From NCBI GenBank assembly GCA_035771175.1, contig CM069593.1, forward strand, positions 2,288,461-2,352,460: DNA of 64,000 bases. The letters run 5' to 3'. A program made the translations under genes and the position numbers. Shown in pieces: positions 53,461 through 64,000 of this stretch (position 1 is its first letter; each line of letters opens with the position of its first letter). This DNA is from Paratinospora sagittata. Lineage: Eukaryota > Streptophyta > Magnoliopsida > Ranunculales > Menispermaceae. The notes beneath the pieces were generated by a model. That model had not been told where the DNA came from and did not search any database. It saw only the letters and a list, made by a program, of their open reading frames with translations.

Positions 53461-53660
53461 AAATGATTTGGCCCAACCAAGCAGCAAGGTAGCCATCACC
53501 ACGTGCGAGCATGTGCCAACCCACACCACCTAACCTTGTTTCTAAGACGTTAAGATGATACCTAGAACGAGAAAGTTGACAAGTGCCAAGCTGTATTTCT
53601 AGGTGGAGAGGATATATAAAGCATTGTAATCACCTTCACAAAGCCTTACCAAACCAACAA
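53461..53660 (+). promoter_or_regulatory. Promoter-like stretch without a following gene
   Basis: A CACGTG core sits at 53500-53505 (CACCACGTGCGAG, ABRE-like) and a canonical TATATAAA at 53613-53620, followed 30-35 bp later by a leader-like sequence (ACCTTCACAAAGCC and CCAAACCAAC). This is the layout of a plant promoter and 5' UTR, but no coding sequence follows before the URH1 promoter; AT-rich DNA and a SINE tail do. The motifs are seen; an abandoned or relocated promoter is inferred. Confidence 0.4.
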
Positions 53661-53984
53661 AAAAAATAAAAATAAAAAATAAAGTTCCGTATCAAACTTA
53701 TAATACAAATTGAATTTCAATTATAAGTGGAAACCTTCCTTTATGATCTGATTAAAACATCAAACTTATATTATACTTAAGAAAATAAAAAAAAAGTATT
53801 CTCTACTTTACAAATTCAAATTATCTTTTTGAAGACATATTACATCAATTATAAGTATATACCAACATTTTGTTAGTTCGGATGATTTGACATTCATTTT
53901 TATTAAGTAAGAGTGTAAATTTAAAATCTTTATTTTATATGAAGCTATCATTTGTTAAAAGATCTTTACATTTTTGTGATCTAA

Positions 53985-54076
53985 CCCGAGTTGAATCTAA
54001 GTGAATTAGTCTTATCGTAAAATAGAGAAAGACACCACCTAAGAGTTGTACCGCAATAAAACCAAAAAAAAAAAAA
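53985..54076 (+). mobile_element. SINE 3' fragment with A tail
   Basis: The segment CTAAGTGAATTAGTCTTATC at 53996-54015 and the following GAAAGACACC match the 3' module of the SINE-like copies at 16214 and 16732, in the same relation to an A-rich end (54059-54075). The 5' part of the element could not be followed. Confidence 0.4.
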
Positions 54077-54188
54077 AGTATGTATCTGTGAGTTCATGGG
54101 TAGTCTCTTTCAATATATTCAAAAAAGATTTTATACTTACGTAATAAAAAACAACTCAACAAACCAAACCCAAAAAGGTTGACTTAGG

Positions 54189-54264
54189 CACGTGTCGGGT
54201 CCTTATTGGAGTAGGAAATAGCCTCCTTTCTGCTGCGCTTTCTCCTAAGCCAGCCGTATATAAG
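54189..54264 (+). promoter_or_regulatory. URH1 promoter: ABRE/G-box and TATA box
   Basis: GGCACGTGTC, a strong ABRE-type G-box, has its core at 54189-54194 and TATATAAG stands at 54257-54264. The TATA element is about 150 bp upstream of the start codon at 54415, giving a leader of about 125 nt. The G-box suggests abscisic-acid or light-linked control, by inference. Confidence 0.55.
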
Positions 54265-54414
54265 AAGTAAAAAGCGAGTCGTCTTTGATATCAGAAGAAG
54301 ATACATAGCTCTGTTTATCGCAACTGGCAAAAGTTATATCTCTCATTCTTTCTCTGTTTTGTTTTAGTATATTCTTCGTTACCGTTTCTTCGATTTTGTT
54401 CTGGTGCTGGTGAG

Positions 54415-57400
54415 ATGGCGATAAGTAATGTTGATGGTGTGGGAGAAGAGGGGAAATCGTGGTCTTTTTCGACTAAGCCAGAAAAGATTATCATTGATAC
54501 CGATCCTGGAATCGGTAATTAAATCTTCTTCCTTTAATTTTTTTTTTTTTTAAAAAAAAATTTAATTGTATTTTAATGAAAAGAAAGATTGGTGCAATTG
54601 TAATTCTTCTTGAATTGCTTCGCATTATTATATTTAATGACTGATGTTGCTGTAGCCATAGCAGTAGAGATTTTGAGGTACTTTTTTGGAGTAATGGATC
54701 GATTAGAATTCTCTATTTTGATTTTTAGGTTGGTGTGGAAAAAAGGGTTTAGATATTTTTCTTTTTAATTTTTTATGTTTCCAATTGAGGGGTAAAATCA
54801 GGATTTTTTAATTTTTATTTTGGGTTCAATGTTGTTAGTAATTTGTTACTTCCGACGGTGATTTTCCGGTTTGTGTGGTGTGATGGGCAATGCAATTGAG
54901 ATCAGTTGCTGCAACTGTGTGACATACTTTGTTCTTCTATATTTTTTTAGATTAAAAAAGAAAAGGGAAAATTGTAATCTGCAGAAAGGATGGATTTTTG
55001 TTAAATATGGATGATCAAGGGATCTACATAAGCTATTAATAGTTCGGATGATAACTGATGGGCATGCTTTTAAATTAGTATGTTTTTCCTGTAAATTGAT
55101 TCAAGAAATCTCAACTCAACTCAACCAAGCGTTTTCCAAACTACATAGGGTTGACTATATGAATCTGCTTCCTCCACTCTGCTAGGGCTAAGTCGACATT
55201 TAAATTACAAGTAGTATATAGATTCATGTCATAGTTGACTTGACAAAGTTTTACACTCGCAGTCAACTACCTAACACGACCCTCCTCCTTTATCCCGGCT
55301 TGAGACCGACTATGTTAAAAGATATGTATATACATTCTAGAAACTATTTATAGTGAAAAGTAAATCCAAATAGGGCGTTTTAAGTTTCTGCTTTCATTGG
55401 TATGTTAGTAGTTATTTTGGCTTTCAAGGTCCCTCTGTTTGTTATAAGCAGGTTTTTTTTTCCTTGAATTAACTGATGTTTTTTTGGTTATGCGCGTGTT
55501 ATTCCCCAAAGTTTTGTTAATTAACATTCTTCATATGTTGAGAGATGTTTTTTTTTTTTTTTAAGAAATAACAAAGAAGTTAATTTTAGAATTGTGTAAT
55601 TAATTGTTTATACATCTTTGTATATGCATGCTAATGTATGGGGGTACATGTTTTTAATTAAGCTACAGAACTTTTTCATTGGAGCAAATCTAATATATTC
55701 CTTGAAGCATTATTCCTTCTAAACATGCATGATTACTCACAGATTTATGTTCTTATAAATTTCTTATTTCGTAGATATATTTTGCTAAGACTTTGAGCTC
55801 TCTGTTTGCAGATGACAGCATGGCTATATTTATGGCATTTCAAACACCTGAGCTTGAGGTTTTAGGCTTGACGACAATATTTGGTAATGTTTCTACCAAA
55901 GATGCCACCCTCAATGCTTTGATTCTGGTACATATGCATTCCTCATTCTTTTCTTTCATACTGCAATTTACGTAGCTTAAGTAGTTATTTAGGTTACTCT
56001 TTTTTAATGTTTTAGTACAAATTCATCATCTGTTACTATTTTCCAATTTGTAAAAGGATAGTGTGAGATTGCGGAGCGGCCTGATGTTCTAGTGGCAGAG
56101 GGGAGCCATGAGCCTCTAAAGGTAACGCCTAAAGCTTGTTAATATTTCATTCTTGTGCTTGTACCTGAGATTATTCTTTATCAAATCTGACTGGAATTCA
56201 GTAATATTTTCAATGAAAAGATGCATGTCCCATCTCATCCCTGTGAATGTTAGTGTGTTTTGAGTGTCAGCATGCTGGTTTTATCTAGAGCTTTTGAAGT
56301 ATTTCTCAAAGAGATGTTCGCCAATGCTAGCTTTCCCTACTAACATTTCATTATGCTTCATGAATTCACTTGTCACATATGGTTTTGATGATTAGCTATT
56401 TTTTGTATATGACATGAATTGGTAATGGTACTACCATCTTGTTGATATAATTGTAAAGATCAAAAGTAAGAGTTACCTTTTTAATTGTTTTTTGTGTAGT
56501 AAATTTTAGGAATTGGCAACACAAAGCCTAAACACTAAATCCATTGCCAACTATTTGCTAATAGCCGAATCTTATTCTGTTTTTTTTTGCTTTCTCCAAC
56601 TCTATCTTTAATTTATTTTGGAACATTGCATGAATCTTCCAATCCTTACATTTGTTAATACTTCATTCTTGTTGACACCAGTCATATATGATACATGATT
56701 ACCTTTCATTTGCATCGATATGCATTTGTACTCCCACGTGATTAAGCTGGCCTAGTTACGTGCTTCATGGTGGTTTTATTTGCCAGATTCCTGTTAAATC
56801 TCTGTTTTGAATTAATTTGCATTTATGGAACAGGGGGTTGAGCCTCGTGTTGCTGACTTTGTGCATGGTTCCAATGGGTTGGGGAACTTACCGTTACCTC
56901 CTCCAAAGGGAAGTAAAATTGAGAAGAACGCTGCAGAATTTTTAGTTGAAACGGTTTCACAATTTCCTGGTGAAGTCTCTATACTTGCACTTGGACCACT
57001 GACAAATTTGGCTTTGGTAAATATAATCTCTCTCAATTTCATTTTTCCTGATTTGGTGATTGAAGTTGCCACCAAGGTTACGAATGTGTGTCTTTTCTGG
57101 ATCAGGCAATCAAAAGTGATTCATCTTTTGCAAGCAATGTTAAGAGGATTGTCATACTTGGTGGTGCTTTCTTTGCATTGGGAAATGTCAATCCTGCTGC
57201 TGAAGCAAATGTAAATACTGATTTTACTACTTCCATGTTTTATCATCTCATTTATGCAAGAGAATAGGGGTTCTTTCTTTCATTCTTTGTCAATGCCACT
57301 ATCTTAGCCTTCCTTTTGTTTTTAAGACTTCGAAAGCATATCAAGTACCAATAATTCATAATTTGGAAAAAGTCCTGTCGTATTAATACTTCTTTGCACG

Positions 57401-58433
57401 GTTCATGTTTTACTGAACGCTCATATTGCCTAGGAGGAAAAATTTGGGAATGCATTCCATTTTGTTGCTACTAATGAGATCAAGGAATTGGATACCCAGT
57501 AGACACTTGCACTTGAGTCATTTAAGATAACTTTGGAGGACTATTAGGTTTCGCGTTGATTGTTTAAATAAAGGCTAAGTGACTCAACGAACTTATGGTT
57601 AATTAAGATATGTTTTGATGATTATTGTGTTGCTTTGAACTTGTAGATATATGGAGACCCAGAGGCAGCAGATGTGGTGTTTACTAGTGGAGCAAATATA
57701 GTCGTTGTTGGCATAAACATCACCACCCAAGTGAAATTAACAGGTTTAACTCTAGATTTTTCTTCGTATAATCTATTCTCAGTTTTTATTTTTATAATCA
57801 GTTCCCGTCTTTCTTTGTTAAGCTGCATGACATTGTCTCTACACTTACAAGTACTTTCTTTCGTTTCAGATGAAGACCTTGCCGAGTTAAGAGAGTCAAA
57901 AGGAAGGCATGCTCCTTTATTGAGTGACATGTGCAAGTTCTACAGAGACTGGCATGTGAGGTCTGATGGTGTCTATGGTAAAGCCTACCTGTTTATTATC
58001 AAAAGTATTTAGTGTCCTTTTGTTACATTCCTTTTCAAGTTGTTCTTGTGATGATATGTTCACTAGAATTACTCACTTTAGTTGCCTATTTCAGGGATTT
58101 TCCTCCATGACCCTGTCAGTTTTGTGGCTCTAGTCCAGCCGGATCTCTTTACATACAAGAAAGGAGTTGTAAGAGTCGAGACGCAAGGTATCTGCGTTGG
58201 ACATACACTTCTTGACCAAGGACTAAAAAAGTATGTTTTCTTAATTCCATCACAAGTTGTTCCTTTGAGATAAAAAGCTAGTTTTATGCTCTTATTAATT
58301 TCATCAAAATGTCTTTTGGTGCAGATGGAATTCAAACAATCCTTGGTCAGACTATTCTCCTGTTTTGGTTGCTTGGACAGTTGATGTGGAAAAAGTTGTT
58401 GCATATATTAAGAAGCTGCTAATGAAGCCATGA
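54415..58433 (+). CDS. URH1: Uridine/inosine nucleoside hydrolase (9 exons)
   Basis: Cytosolic ribohydrolase that cleaves uridine and related nucleosides to base and ribose in pyrimidine and purine salvage. Exons are 54415-54514, 55812-55927, 56062-56121, 56834-57016, 57106-57210, 57647-57743, 57870-57977, 58095-58230 and 58325-58433, totalling 1014 nt (337 residues), close to Arabidopsis URH1 (336). The calcium and ribose binding motif DTDPGIDD is at residues 28-35, split by intron 1; further family blocks are ALGPLTNLA, ILGGAFFALGNVNPAAEAN and FLHDPVS with the catalytic-region histidine and aspartate. All junctions are in frame. The gene converges on the PPR gene with a gap of 335 bp. URH1 rather than URH2 is by length and overall likeness. 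Confidence 0.94.
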
Positions 58434-58768
58434 AAGCTCAACAAGGCTCAAGGATGTGTCTTGGAAAGAGGAATGATGGGAAGTTAAGGTTTTATTTCCG
58501 ACTACTTTCTCATTCCTGATATTGTTAGAATGTAAAAGGGCTCATATAGAGACATTGAATTTATTTTCCATGGATCTCATGAATTTATTGTGTACACACA
58601 TCAATTTAATGATAATGAGCTAGTCAGAACTTAACAACCTTCCCTTTTGCTTCATTGATTCCAATTTTACTTATTTCAAAAATGTATCATATAAAGATGG
58701 GATAAAAGAAAAACCCGAATAATACAATAAGTTGACAATGGGCCTATGGCCCATCCATTTTCTTGAGA
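58434..58768. other. Shared 3' region between URH1 and the PPR gene
   Basis: A 335-bp gap between two convergent stop codons that must hold both 3' UTRs. The transcripts may overlap tail to tail. No other feature is visible. Confidence 0.5.
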
Positions 58769-61543
58769 TCACCAGTATTCCCCACAAGAACAAGACCCTT
58801 CCTTAAAGTGATGGAAGCGATTTGAATCCCTCACGACAATTTCTCTCCGTTCTATACCTGAAATTAACTTAATAACTGTATGACAGTCACCGCAAACCCT
58901 AATATTCTTCATAATCTGAAGAGGAGTCCCAGGATGTGTAGATATTAGTCCAAAAGCAATAGCTAGCCTCTCACTATGTTGAGAAAGTATAGCCTCCTTG
59001 TGCTCATCTTCTACATCATGAAGCACAAAATTTTTGTCTGGGCAATACCCGGCATCTTTCAATCGGATTCTCAGGTCCTCGAGTTTCGCATATATCCTCT
59101 CTGACATTGGATGTGATCGATCAGCCGCCCTGAAAGAATAGGTTTTGTTTTTAACCTCAATCCAGCTATATCCAACTTCTTTTTTTACTTTCCTCTCATC
59201 CATCAACTTCCTCACCTTAGCTTTCTCTTCCCATTTCCCTGCTGCTGAATATATATTTGATAGCAACACATAAGCTGCAGAATCGTGTGGCTCTAGTGAA
59301 ATTAGGTTTTCTCCTGCAAGCTTCCCTAGCTCTACATTTAGGTGGACCCGACAAGCACCCAACAGAGTTCTCCATACAGTTGCACCTGCCGGAAACGGCA
59401 TCCCTCTTATTAGTTCCATAGCTTCATCAAGTCTCCCAGCCCGGCTATAAAGATCCACCATGCACGCATAGTGCTCCATCGTTGGATCAATATGATGATC
59501 TTTGACCATTGAATCAAAGTATCTTCGACCTTCGTCAACTAGCCCTGCATGTGTACAAGCAGTTATGACTCCGATGAAGGTAATACCATCCATGTCAATC
59601 CCCTGGCTTTGCAATTTGTTGAAGATCTCAAGAGCCTTCCTGCCATAACCGTGCTGGGAATAGCCAGAAATCATTGAATTCCATGACACCAAGTCTCTCT
59701 CAGTTTGTCTCTTAAAAATCTTATGAGCTCTTTCTACATTACCTCTCTTTGCGTACATTGTAACGAGAGCACTGCTTACACAAAGAGCATTATTGAATCC
59801 ACACTTAATGGAGCTCCCATGGCATTGTTTCCCCTGCTCTGTAGATGCCATAGGGCCTGCGGATGCATTTATGATGCTAGAGAAAGTAAACTCATTTGGT
59901 TTAAACCCCAAATTGAGCATCTCTTTAAAAAGCTTAACAGCTTCTTCAGGGTCTCCTGTTTGGGCATATCCTGCTAGCATTGCAGACCATGCCACAATAT
60001 CTTTTTCATCAATAAGTCTGAAGACACTTCCTGCTTCATTTGTGTTTCCTACCTTAATATAGGCATCTAGCAGTGATGTGCCCACTGAAGCAGAGTTCTC
60101 ATAACCAGTTTTGATGACTTGGGCATGGATTTGTGAGGGTGAAATTGTAGAAAAAGCTGTAAGTATGGTAGAATAAGTGAAGTGGTTTGGCCTAACGCCT
60201 TCCCTTCTCATTTGACAAAAGAGATTAGACGCTTGCTCGATCCTGCCATTCTGCAAGTGCCCACTAATCATGACCGTCCATGAAACCACATTTTGATGTC
60301 CATTCATTGTAGAAAACAAGGTGAAGGCATCATCCATCTCACCACACTTACCATAAGCTACCATAAGTGCCGTTCTAATATTGAGATCAGACTCGAAGAA
60401 TCCACTCTTTAAAACATGGCTATGCAACTGTCTTGCAAAACCCAAGTCCTTAAGATTAACACACACCTTAATGACAGTAGTAAAGAGCAATTGTGTCAGC
60501 TTCATACCAGCAAGTCTCATCTGATGAAACAATTCCAGTGCCTCTGCATCAAATCCATTCAGTACTAATCCAGCAATCATGCCATTCCAAGTAACAGCAT
60601 CCCTATTCTCCGTACCCTCAAATACCATTCTAGAATCTCTAACTAAACCTGACTTGGCATACATATTAATTAAAGAATTTCCCACAAATGTATTTGACTC
60701 AAAACCAAGTTTTATTACCTGCCCATGAGCTTGAATACCCTTCTCCACTGCACCATTTGCTGCTGAAGCTGCAAGAACACTAGCAAAAGTAAATGGATTA
60801 GGCTTAATTCCCTCCACTTGCATTCTATAAAACATCTCCAATGAATGATCAGCCATGCCATTTTGGGTACAACCTGCGAGCAACGAAGTCCAAGACACCA
60901 CATTTCTCTCAGGCATCTCATCAAAAACTCTCATTCCATCTTCAACACTACCAGTTTTCATGTACATATCAACCAGAGAAGTTCCTACACTAACATCTAT
61001 CTCATGCCTGGTCTTGATACAGTAAGAATGTATCAATTTACCAAAAGCTTGATCCAACAAGCTGCCACAGATCTTTAGAACAGAGGAAAGAGATGACCCA
61101 TCAGTGGGTGCACCGGAACGGTGATTCTCTACAAAGAGCTTTAGAGCTTCTTGATTGAAATTGCTTCTTTTGGAATATTCAAAGGCTAACTTGTTCCAAT
61201 GAGAAATGTCTCTTTGGGGACTTTTGTCGAACAATTGGTGCGCAAGTGAAGTGCCACTTAGTTCAACCTCGTTACTAAGTGTGTCTTTATTGAGAGCAGT
61301 GGCTTGGGAGCTGTAGAAGCGTGTGTTGTGGAGCCAGCAATGGAGGGCTTCAAGGGTTTTCACAGATTCGTGAAATTGAGATTCTTTTAGCTTTGAAACG
61401 GGTCTCAAAAGCATGTTGGATTGCTTGGTTTTCTTGGCTGTGTTATAAAGCTGAGTAAATTCTATTAAGTACTGCTTCTTAGGTGAACGATGATATGCGC
61501 ATGGGCTTCTGAAGGATCTTTTTGAAATTTTAATTTGTGTCAT
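58769..61543 (-). CDS. PPR protein of the PLS-DYW class, At2g27610-like
   Basis: Intronless 924-residue organelle RNA-editing type factor. A basic, Ser-rich N-terminus (about 1-90) looks like a mitochondrial or plastid presequence. Tandem pentatricopeptide repeats of P, L and S type fill about 115-760, with repeated signatures such as VVSWTSLLAGCTQNG and DIVAWSAMLAGYAQTG. E-type motifs and the PG box (GYSWIEVKNKTYSF) lead to a DYW deaminase domain with HSE at 856-858 and CGDC at 884-887, the zinc-binding pattern of cytidine deaminases, and the ending CSCGEYW. It converts cytidine to uridine in an organellar transcript by inference from the class; the target cannot be told. An in-frame ATG at 61414 (residue 44) would give 881 residues and may be the true start. 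Confidence 0.95.
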   Translation of the reverse strand: MTQIKISKRSFRSPCAYHRSPKKQYLIEFTQLYNTAKKTKQSNMLLRPVSKLKESQFHESVKTLEALHCWLHNTRFYSSQATALNKDTLSNEVELSGTSLAHQLFDKSPQRDISHWNKLAFEYSKRSNFNQEALKLFVENHRSGAPTDGSSLSSVLKICGSLLDQAFGKLIHSYCIKTRHEIDVSVGTSLVDMYMKTGSVEDGMRVFDEMPERNVVSWTSLLAGCTQNGMADHSLEMFYRMQVEGIKPNPFTFASVLAASAANGAVEKGIQAHGQVIKLGFESNTFVGNSLINMYAKSGLVRDSRMVFEGTENRDAVTWNGMIAGLVLNGFDAEALELFHQMRLAGMKLTQLLFTTVIKVCVNLKDLGFARQLHSHVLKSGFFESDLNIRTALMVAYGKCGEMDDAFTLFSTMNGHQNVVSWTVMISGHLQNGRIEQASNLFCQMRREGVRPNHFTYSTILTAFSTISPSQIHAQVIKTGYENSASVGTSLLDAYIKVGNTNEAGSVFRLIDEKDIVAWSAMLAGYAQTGDPEEAVKLFKEMLNLGFKPNEFTFSSIINASAGPMASTEQGKQCHGSSIKCGFNNALCVSSALVTMYAKRGNVERAHKIFKRQTERDLVSWNSMISGYSQHGYGRKALEIFNKLQSQGIDMDGITFIGVITACTHAGLVDEGRRYFDSMVKDHHIDPTMEHYACMVDLYSRAGRLDEAMELIRGMPFPAGATVWRTLLGACRVHLNVELGKLAGENLISLEPHDSAAYVLLSNIYSAAGKWEEKAKVRKLMDERKVKKEVGYSWIEVKNKTYSFRAADRSHPMSERIYAKLEDLRIRLKDAGYCPDKNFVLHDVEDEHKEAILSQHSERLAIAFGLISTHPGTPLQIMKNIRVCGDCHTVIKLISGIERREIVVRDSNRFHHFKEGSCSCGEYW

Positions 61544-62355
61544 TATTGGTGTAATTTAAAAAATGAATTAGATGACTTTTGCAAAATATTTAAATATTAG
61601 TTATACGTTTTTTTTTTTACACTATCTATTTTCATCTTTCCATGTAAATATAAGAATAAAGTTATTTCATATAGTTAATAAATAAAAATAAATAAAGGTA
61701 TGTAAATATAAAAGGGTGGAAGTTGTAAAAATAAAATATGAAATATTTTTAAGAATATACAAACATACAGGCATATTAAGAATGGAGATTTTCAGAAATT
61801 ATCCAACAATAATAACATAAACCTTGGCTGAACTATTTACACTCACCTACATTAATTTACCTTTTCGTTTCTTTTTTTCTCTTTTTTTTTTTTTTAAGCT
61901 CTATATGGTGTCAAATTTTACAAGGCTCTTTGTTTTGTTTTAAACCACTCCAAAAAAATAAATAAAATAAATAAAAAAAATTCAATGCTTCAAAAAAATA
62001 AAAAATAAAAACGAGAGAGAGAGAGGGAGAGAATTTTCCTCTGAACTATTGTAACAGTTGAAGATGTGAGCAACTAGCACTAGAAAGCAAGGGTTGCATT
62101 ACAATCTACACAACTCAGTTGATTAAATACTGTTGCTATCATACAAGAAAGATGCCCTGAAATTGGTGAAGAGCTCTGTAAAACTAGGGTTATAACAGAT
62201 TAAAGAACAAAAGGCAACGTAAAATCATGTCTCAAAACGAGTGCAACAAGATGGCCAAGCTTTCAATTAGACTCCGTCGAAAGTAAATTTTCAGCTGTAA
62301 ACATCGACGAAGAACTGAACTAATAGAAGGGTAATAATACATACTGCTAGGCTCT
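61544..62355. other. Spacer: PPR promoter and HIRA 3' UTR
   Basis: AT-rich spacer between two genes on the same strand. The left 400 bp should contain the PPR promoter and the right 300 bp the HIRA 3' UTR. A GA-rich run occurs at about 62013-62032. Nothing else was recognised. Confidence 0.45.
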
Positions 62356-64000
62356 TCACGATCCAGTGTCTGCCATTGCCATTGTCGCTGCCACAGGTGA
62401 AGGAGCACCATTGACTTGATCAGTTGAAGGCGGGGTAGGCTCCAGTGAATCTGGCACTGATGATGGGATGGGAGGAATGTCTTGGTCTTTTGCAGGCAAA
62501 GTTAAATCCAAATGATCCTTTGCTGGACAAATGGTACTAACTTGATCTGTGTTAGTCTCATTATTTGCATATTCTGAGAGGAGATTGATGAACTCATTCA
62601 GCAATCTTTGGACTTTCCTATTTGATGCAATGGATGGAAGAATATCTTCCCTTAGAAGTTTATGTTTTTTCATTCCCTGCACATGAAATTGTTGATACTT
62701 CAGTGAATTTTACTAAAGCTTGGATGATTTTTCTGAAAGTGAATATTTTCTCAAAAGAACAAGATGAGTTTTATTTGGGTAATGTAGAAAGCGGTATATA
62801 TGCAAGTGTGAAATCACTTACAAGCACAAATGGATCCCATGCTTGGTTCATAGGATCTGAAGGCGTTGACTCGGCCATCCCTGTAGGAGGCCCAAGGAAG
62901 CCCTCACAGACTTCTCGTAACCGGGATTCATCTGCTTCTCTGCAAGAACAAAATAGAACAGCCATTGATCGAGTTACTATACCCGAAGAACTTTAATATT
63001 ACAAAGAATTAGCAAAAATTATAGAACTTCCAAGAAATTGGACATGCTATTGCCAATTCCAGACACGCCGAACCCCAACCCAGAAGAAGAAGCCTCATAG
63101 CACTAAAGTAAGAGCAAAAGCTGACTAACCTTGCAAGAAATCGTACATAGGACAGGAGGTATTGGCGATATTCATTAGGGGACTTCAATGCCAATGACGA
63201 TGAAAGCTGTGCCTCCAAATGAGCACGGGTCTGCACTTGGTCATCGGTCAATCTGTGAGTCAAAACAAATTCAAGTAGGTCAGCTACCAAGGTTTAGAAC
63301 AGCTATTTGATACCAGCAAGAAGGGATTCAAAAAAAAAAAAAAAGGGCCAATTAAATTTCAAGATATATACCGGCTCCAACCCGGCTTTCTAGCCAAGAA
63401 CTTGCCAATGTCAACTTGCAAACCCGCCAATTCACCATTTTGATATGAGCCCAAACTCCAGGAGCTTGCAACATTAGATGCAGGGAAGCAATCGTCTGCA
63501 ATTCTCAGCCAACACTTCAAACTCATATCAAAAAGGAATGCATGTCGGGTGGCTAAAATGACAAGTGGCGAACCCGACTTTGAGAACCTTGCGGCTATAA
63601 CTTTAATTGTGCCTGGAAATAGAGCAAACATAAAGAACATCAACTTCAAATATCAAGGCTCGGGCAGTTTAGAGTTGGAGAAGAAAAAAGAAATCGCAGG
63701 ATCTAACAATTGAATGAAACACCTATTAGAAATGAAAAGACCAGATCATTTATTAAGTTGTAGTTTTGCATCTACCTGCATCTTTGGCTGATGAATGGTG
63801 TCCAGGTGTAATGAGAGGAGTGAGTGAGTCCTGCAGGAGACAGGTCTGGTTGAATAGATCCCACACATATATTGATCCCTTCATTGTCACAAGCAACAAC
63901 TTCCAGCACTCATCACAGTCCATAAATATTGCTGCCGACCCCATCATTATGGTTGGCATCGCTCGTCTTCCACACTTTGTGTAAACCTTCCCAAGTACAA
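62356..64000 (-). CDS. HIRA: HIRA histone chaperone, 3' part (gene runs off the right edge)
   Basis: HIRA deposits histone H3.3 independently of replication. Only the C-terminal half is in the window. Exons on the minus strand are (beyond 64000 or from about 63986)-63776, 63612-63372, 63252-63130, 62939-62822 and 62676-62356, all junctions in frame. The first visible part carries the Hira-domain core [17 protein letters not shown] and [18 protein letters not shown]; then come [21 protein letters not shown], the [16 protein letters not shown] segment, [14 protein letters not shown], and the conserved [12 protein letters not shown] and [11 protein letters not shown]. The tail after residue-level similarity ends is Pro/Ser/Thr-rich and less conserved. 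The N-terminal WD40 repeats lie outside. The right exon may end at an acceptor (AG at 63987-63988) or continue past the edge. Confidence 0.92.

Noticed and set aside
59705..60062. Plus-strand frames within the PPR gene
   Set aside because: They are complements of the repeats of an uninterrupted 924-codon gene and have no features of their own.

Overview
The window is nuclear DNA of a flowering plant, almost certainly a eudicot. It is AT-rich, the genes are split by many short introns with plant-type splice sites, and every gene has a clear land-plant relative. One intron carries a piece of plastid DNA, and Ty3, copia, LINE and SINE retroelements lie between genes. The gene set and repeat style would fit a cucurbit, but nothing here proves the family.

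Layout from left to right. 1-1985: spacer with three G-boxes and a decayed tRNA-Lys(CUU). 1986-5271 (-): purple acid phosphatase of the PAP18 type, five coding exons, one GC-AG intron holding a foldback element. 5375-8062: AT-rich spacer with a second foldback. 8063-15892: a complete but dead Ty3/gypsy chromovirus on the minus strand, bounded by ATACA target duplications; its two LTRs differ in length because of a 55-bp minisatellite (five copies against one) and one 12-bp unit. 15893-17734: spacer with two old SINE copies and strong palindromes. 17823-24476 (+): 14-exon MFS transporter of the HIAT1/MFSD14-like type, with a second GC-AG intron. 25095-25341: SINE with poly(A) and an 11-bp target duplication. 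26946-27333: truncated copy of the neighbouring SAP gene. 28644-29156 (-): A20/AN1 stress-associated protein.

33793-39575 is the most unusual part. A LINE-type insertion with a 29-nt poly(A) tail and a single 15-bp target duplication contains, in antisense, an LTR-less copia coding region of about 4.1 kb placed inside the LINE ORF1. 41328-44486 (+): SLC35F/DUF914 transporter, 11 exons. 45474-50663 (-): VPS4/SKD1 AAA ATPase, 8 exons, with a nuclear plastid DNA fragment (rps8-infA) in intron 3. 51050-54180: spacer with long microsatellites, a promoter-like stretch that leads into no gene, and a SINE tail. 54415-58433 (+): URH-type nucleoside hydrolase, 9 exons. 58769-61543 (-): intronless PPR-DYW protein. 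62356 to the right edge (-): 3' part of the histone chaperone gene HIRA.

The genes are unrelated housekeeping or stress functions: phosphate scavenging, transport, stress signalling, ESCRT disassembly, nucleoside salvage, organelle RNA editing and chromatin assembly. There is no operon or cluster logic. Neighbours are convergent at MFS/SAP, SLC35F/SKD1 and URH1/PPR. All coding exons were joined by hand from splice signals and frame, and every junction quoted keeps the frame.
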